A DNA stretch of 64,000 nucleotides, taken from positions 19,176,186 through 19,240,185 of the forward strand of contig OX235266.1 in NCBI GenBank assembly GCA_944472135.2, in the 5' to 3' direction. Origin of the DNA: Trichobilharzia regenti (taxonomy: Eukaryota > Platyhelminthes > Trematoda > Strigeidida > Schistosomatidae). Position 1 is the first letter of the stretch. Each line of letters opens with the position of its first letter. This document shows positions 63,595 to 64,000 of this stretch, piece after piece. Below the pieces are notes generated by a model. It worked only from the letters and a program-made list of their open reading frames with translations. It made no database searches and was not told the origin of the DNA. Position numbers and translations under genes: made by a program.

Positions 63595-64000
63595 TGATGA
63601 ACATCCTATCTAGCTAACTCCAAAAGAGCAGGTGTCAATATAAACACAAACGGAGTTGATTAATAGAGATAACATACACTCAACATTATGGTACTTCAGT
63701 AAATGGCTAGAGTAGGTTATTCGTAGAGTGAAAGTAATAAACATTTTCCTTAATGGTCTTATTAGCCAAATTTTAATGGACTTACTCACATTCATTATAA
63801 TCAAGGTTTTATTGTATTTCCCAATCATTGAAAAAACAAAACGATATTGTGACTTTTACTGACGTTACGCTAATAGCTTGATAAAAGTATTATTATATCA
63901 GAATTTGCAAATTCTCAGCCTATATGTAACAACTTAACCATCGTTCCTCAGCATTGGGTCATTTTTTGCGATGTCAAGTTGGCCAATCGGTAGAGATAAC

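Larger units (their letters stand above)
62356..64000. repeat. inverted repeat with 770-bp arms, continuing beyond the window
   Basis: 62356-63125 is the reverse complement of 63231-64000. One mismatch was found (62795 / 63561, inside an AT microsatellite) and no indels. The 105-bp centre (63126-63230) is a smooth continuation of the RTE-like LINE in the right arm. The arms hold the LINE 3' end, the (AT)n tract (62763-62794 / about 63560-63592) and 400 bp of flank. The right end of the repeat is not reached. Confidence 0.95.

Overview
The window is AT-rich, intron/repeat-type eukaryotic DNA with no bacterial gene organisation. Its repeats point to a schistosomatid blood fluke (Schistosoma or a close relative): CR1-like (SR1-type) and RTE-like (SR2-type) LINEs, CsRn1-type Ty3/gypsy elements with the atypical CHCC Gag finger, BEL/Pao elements, Penelope-like elements (PLEs), and a tRNA-derived SINE carrying a hammerhead ribozyme, as described for the SM-alpha family of Schistosoma. 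The organism call is inferred from repeat families only; no single-copy marker gene is visible.

Region 1 (1-5390): a decayed CR1-like LINE on the minus strand, its 3' UTR running off the left edge, interrupted by a solo BEL LTR (2172-2545, 5-bp target duplication), followed by little recognisable sequence and a second solo BEL LTR (4875-5190).

Region 2 (5391-23530): a five-level nest. A CR1-like LINE (plus) is split by a CsRn1-type gypsy element A (plus, 6901-22990). A is split by a BEL/Pao element B (minus, 7998-18988, duplication ACCTC). B is split by a gypsy element C (minus, 10743-18027, duplication GTAT). C is split by a BEL/Pao element D (plus, 11423-15382, duplication ACATC). With insertions removed, A is about 5.1 kb, B 3.7 kb, C 3.3 kb and D 4.0 kb. 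B and D belong to one family that carries Gag plus a long Gag extension with a membrane-like segment but no pol. C has lost RNase H and most of integrase by an internal deletion that left the frame open. A is broken by stops and frameshifts. The mobilisable-looking small elements (B, C, D) would have depended on enzymes supplied in trans.

Region 3 (23531-64000): a scatter of 5'-truncated RTE-like LINEs on both strands, PLE fragments (reverse transcriptase palm, GIY-YIG endonuclease and 3' UTR), a degenerate BEL gag-protease (46067-47330), and three tRNA-related SINE families. The only candidate host gene starts at 33415: a TATA box, an ATG, a 22-residue signal peptide and a perfect GTAAGT donor, followed 4 kb and 9 kb downstream by two 18-nt phase-1 exon candidates lying in the two copies of an old tandem duplication (about 34985-39620 and 40430-43990). 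This resembles the schistosome micro-exon gene (MEG) layout, but it is unproven. The window ends in a near-perfect 770-bp inverted repeat (62356-63125 / 63231-64000), either a very young fold-back duplication or an assembly artefact.
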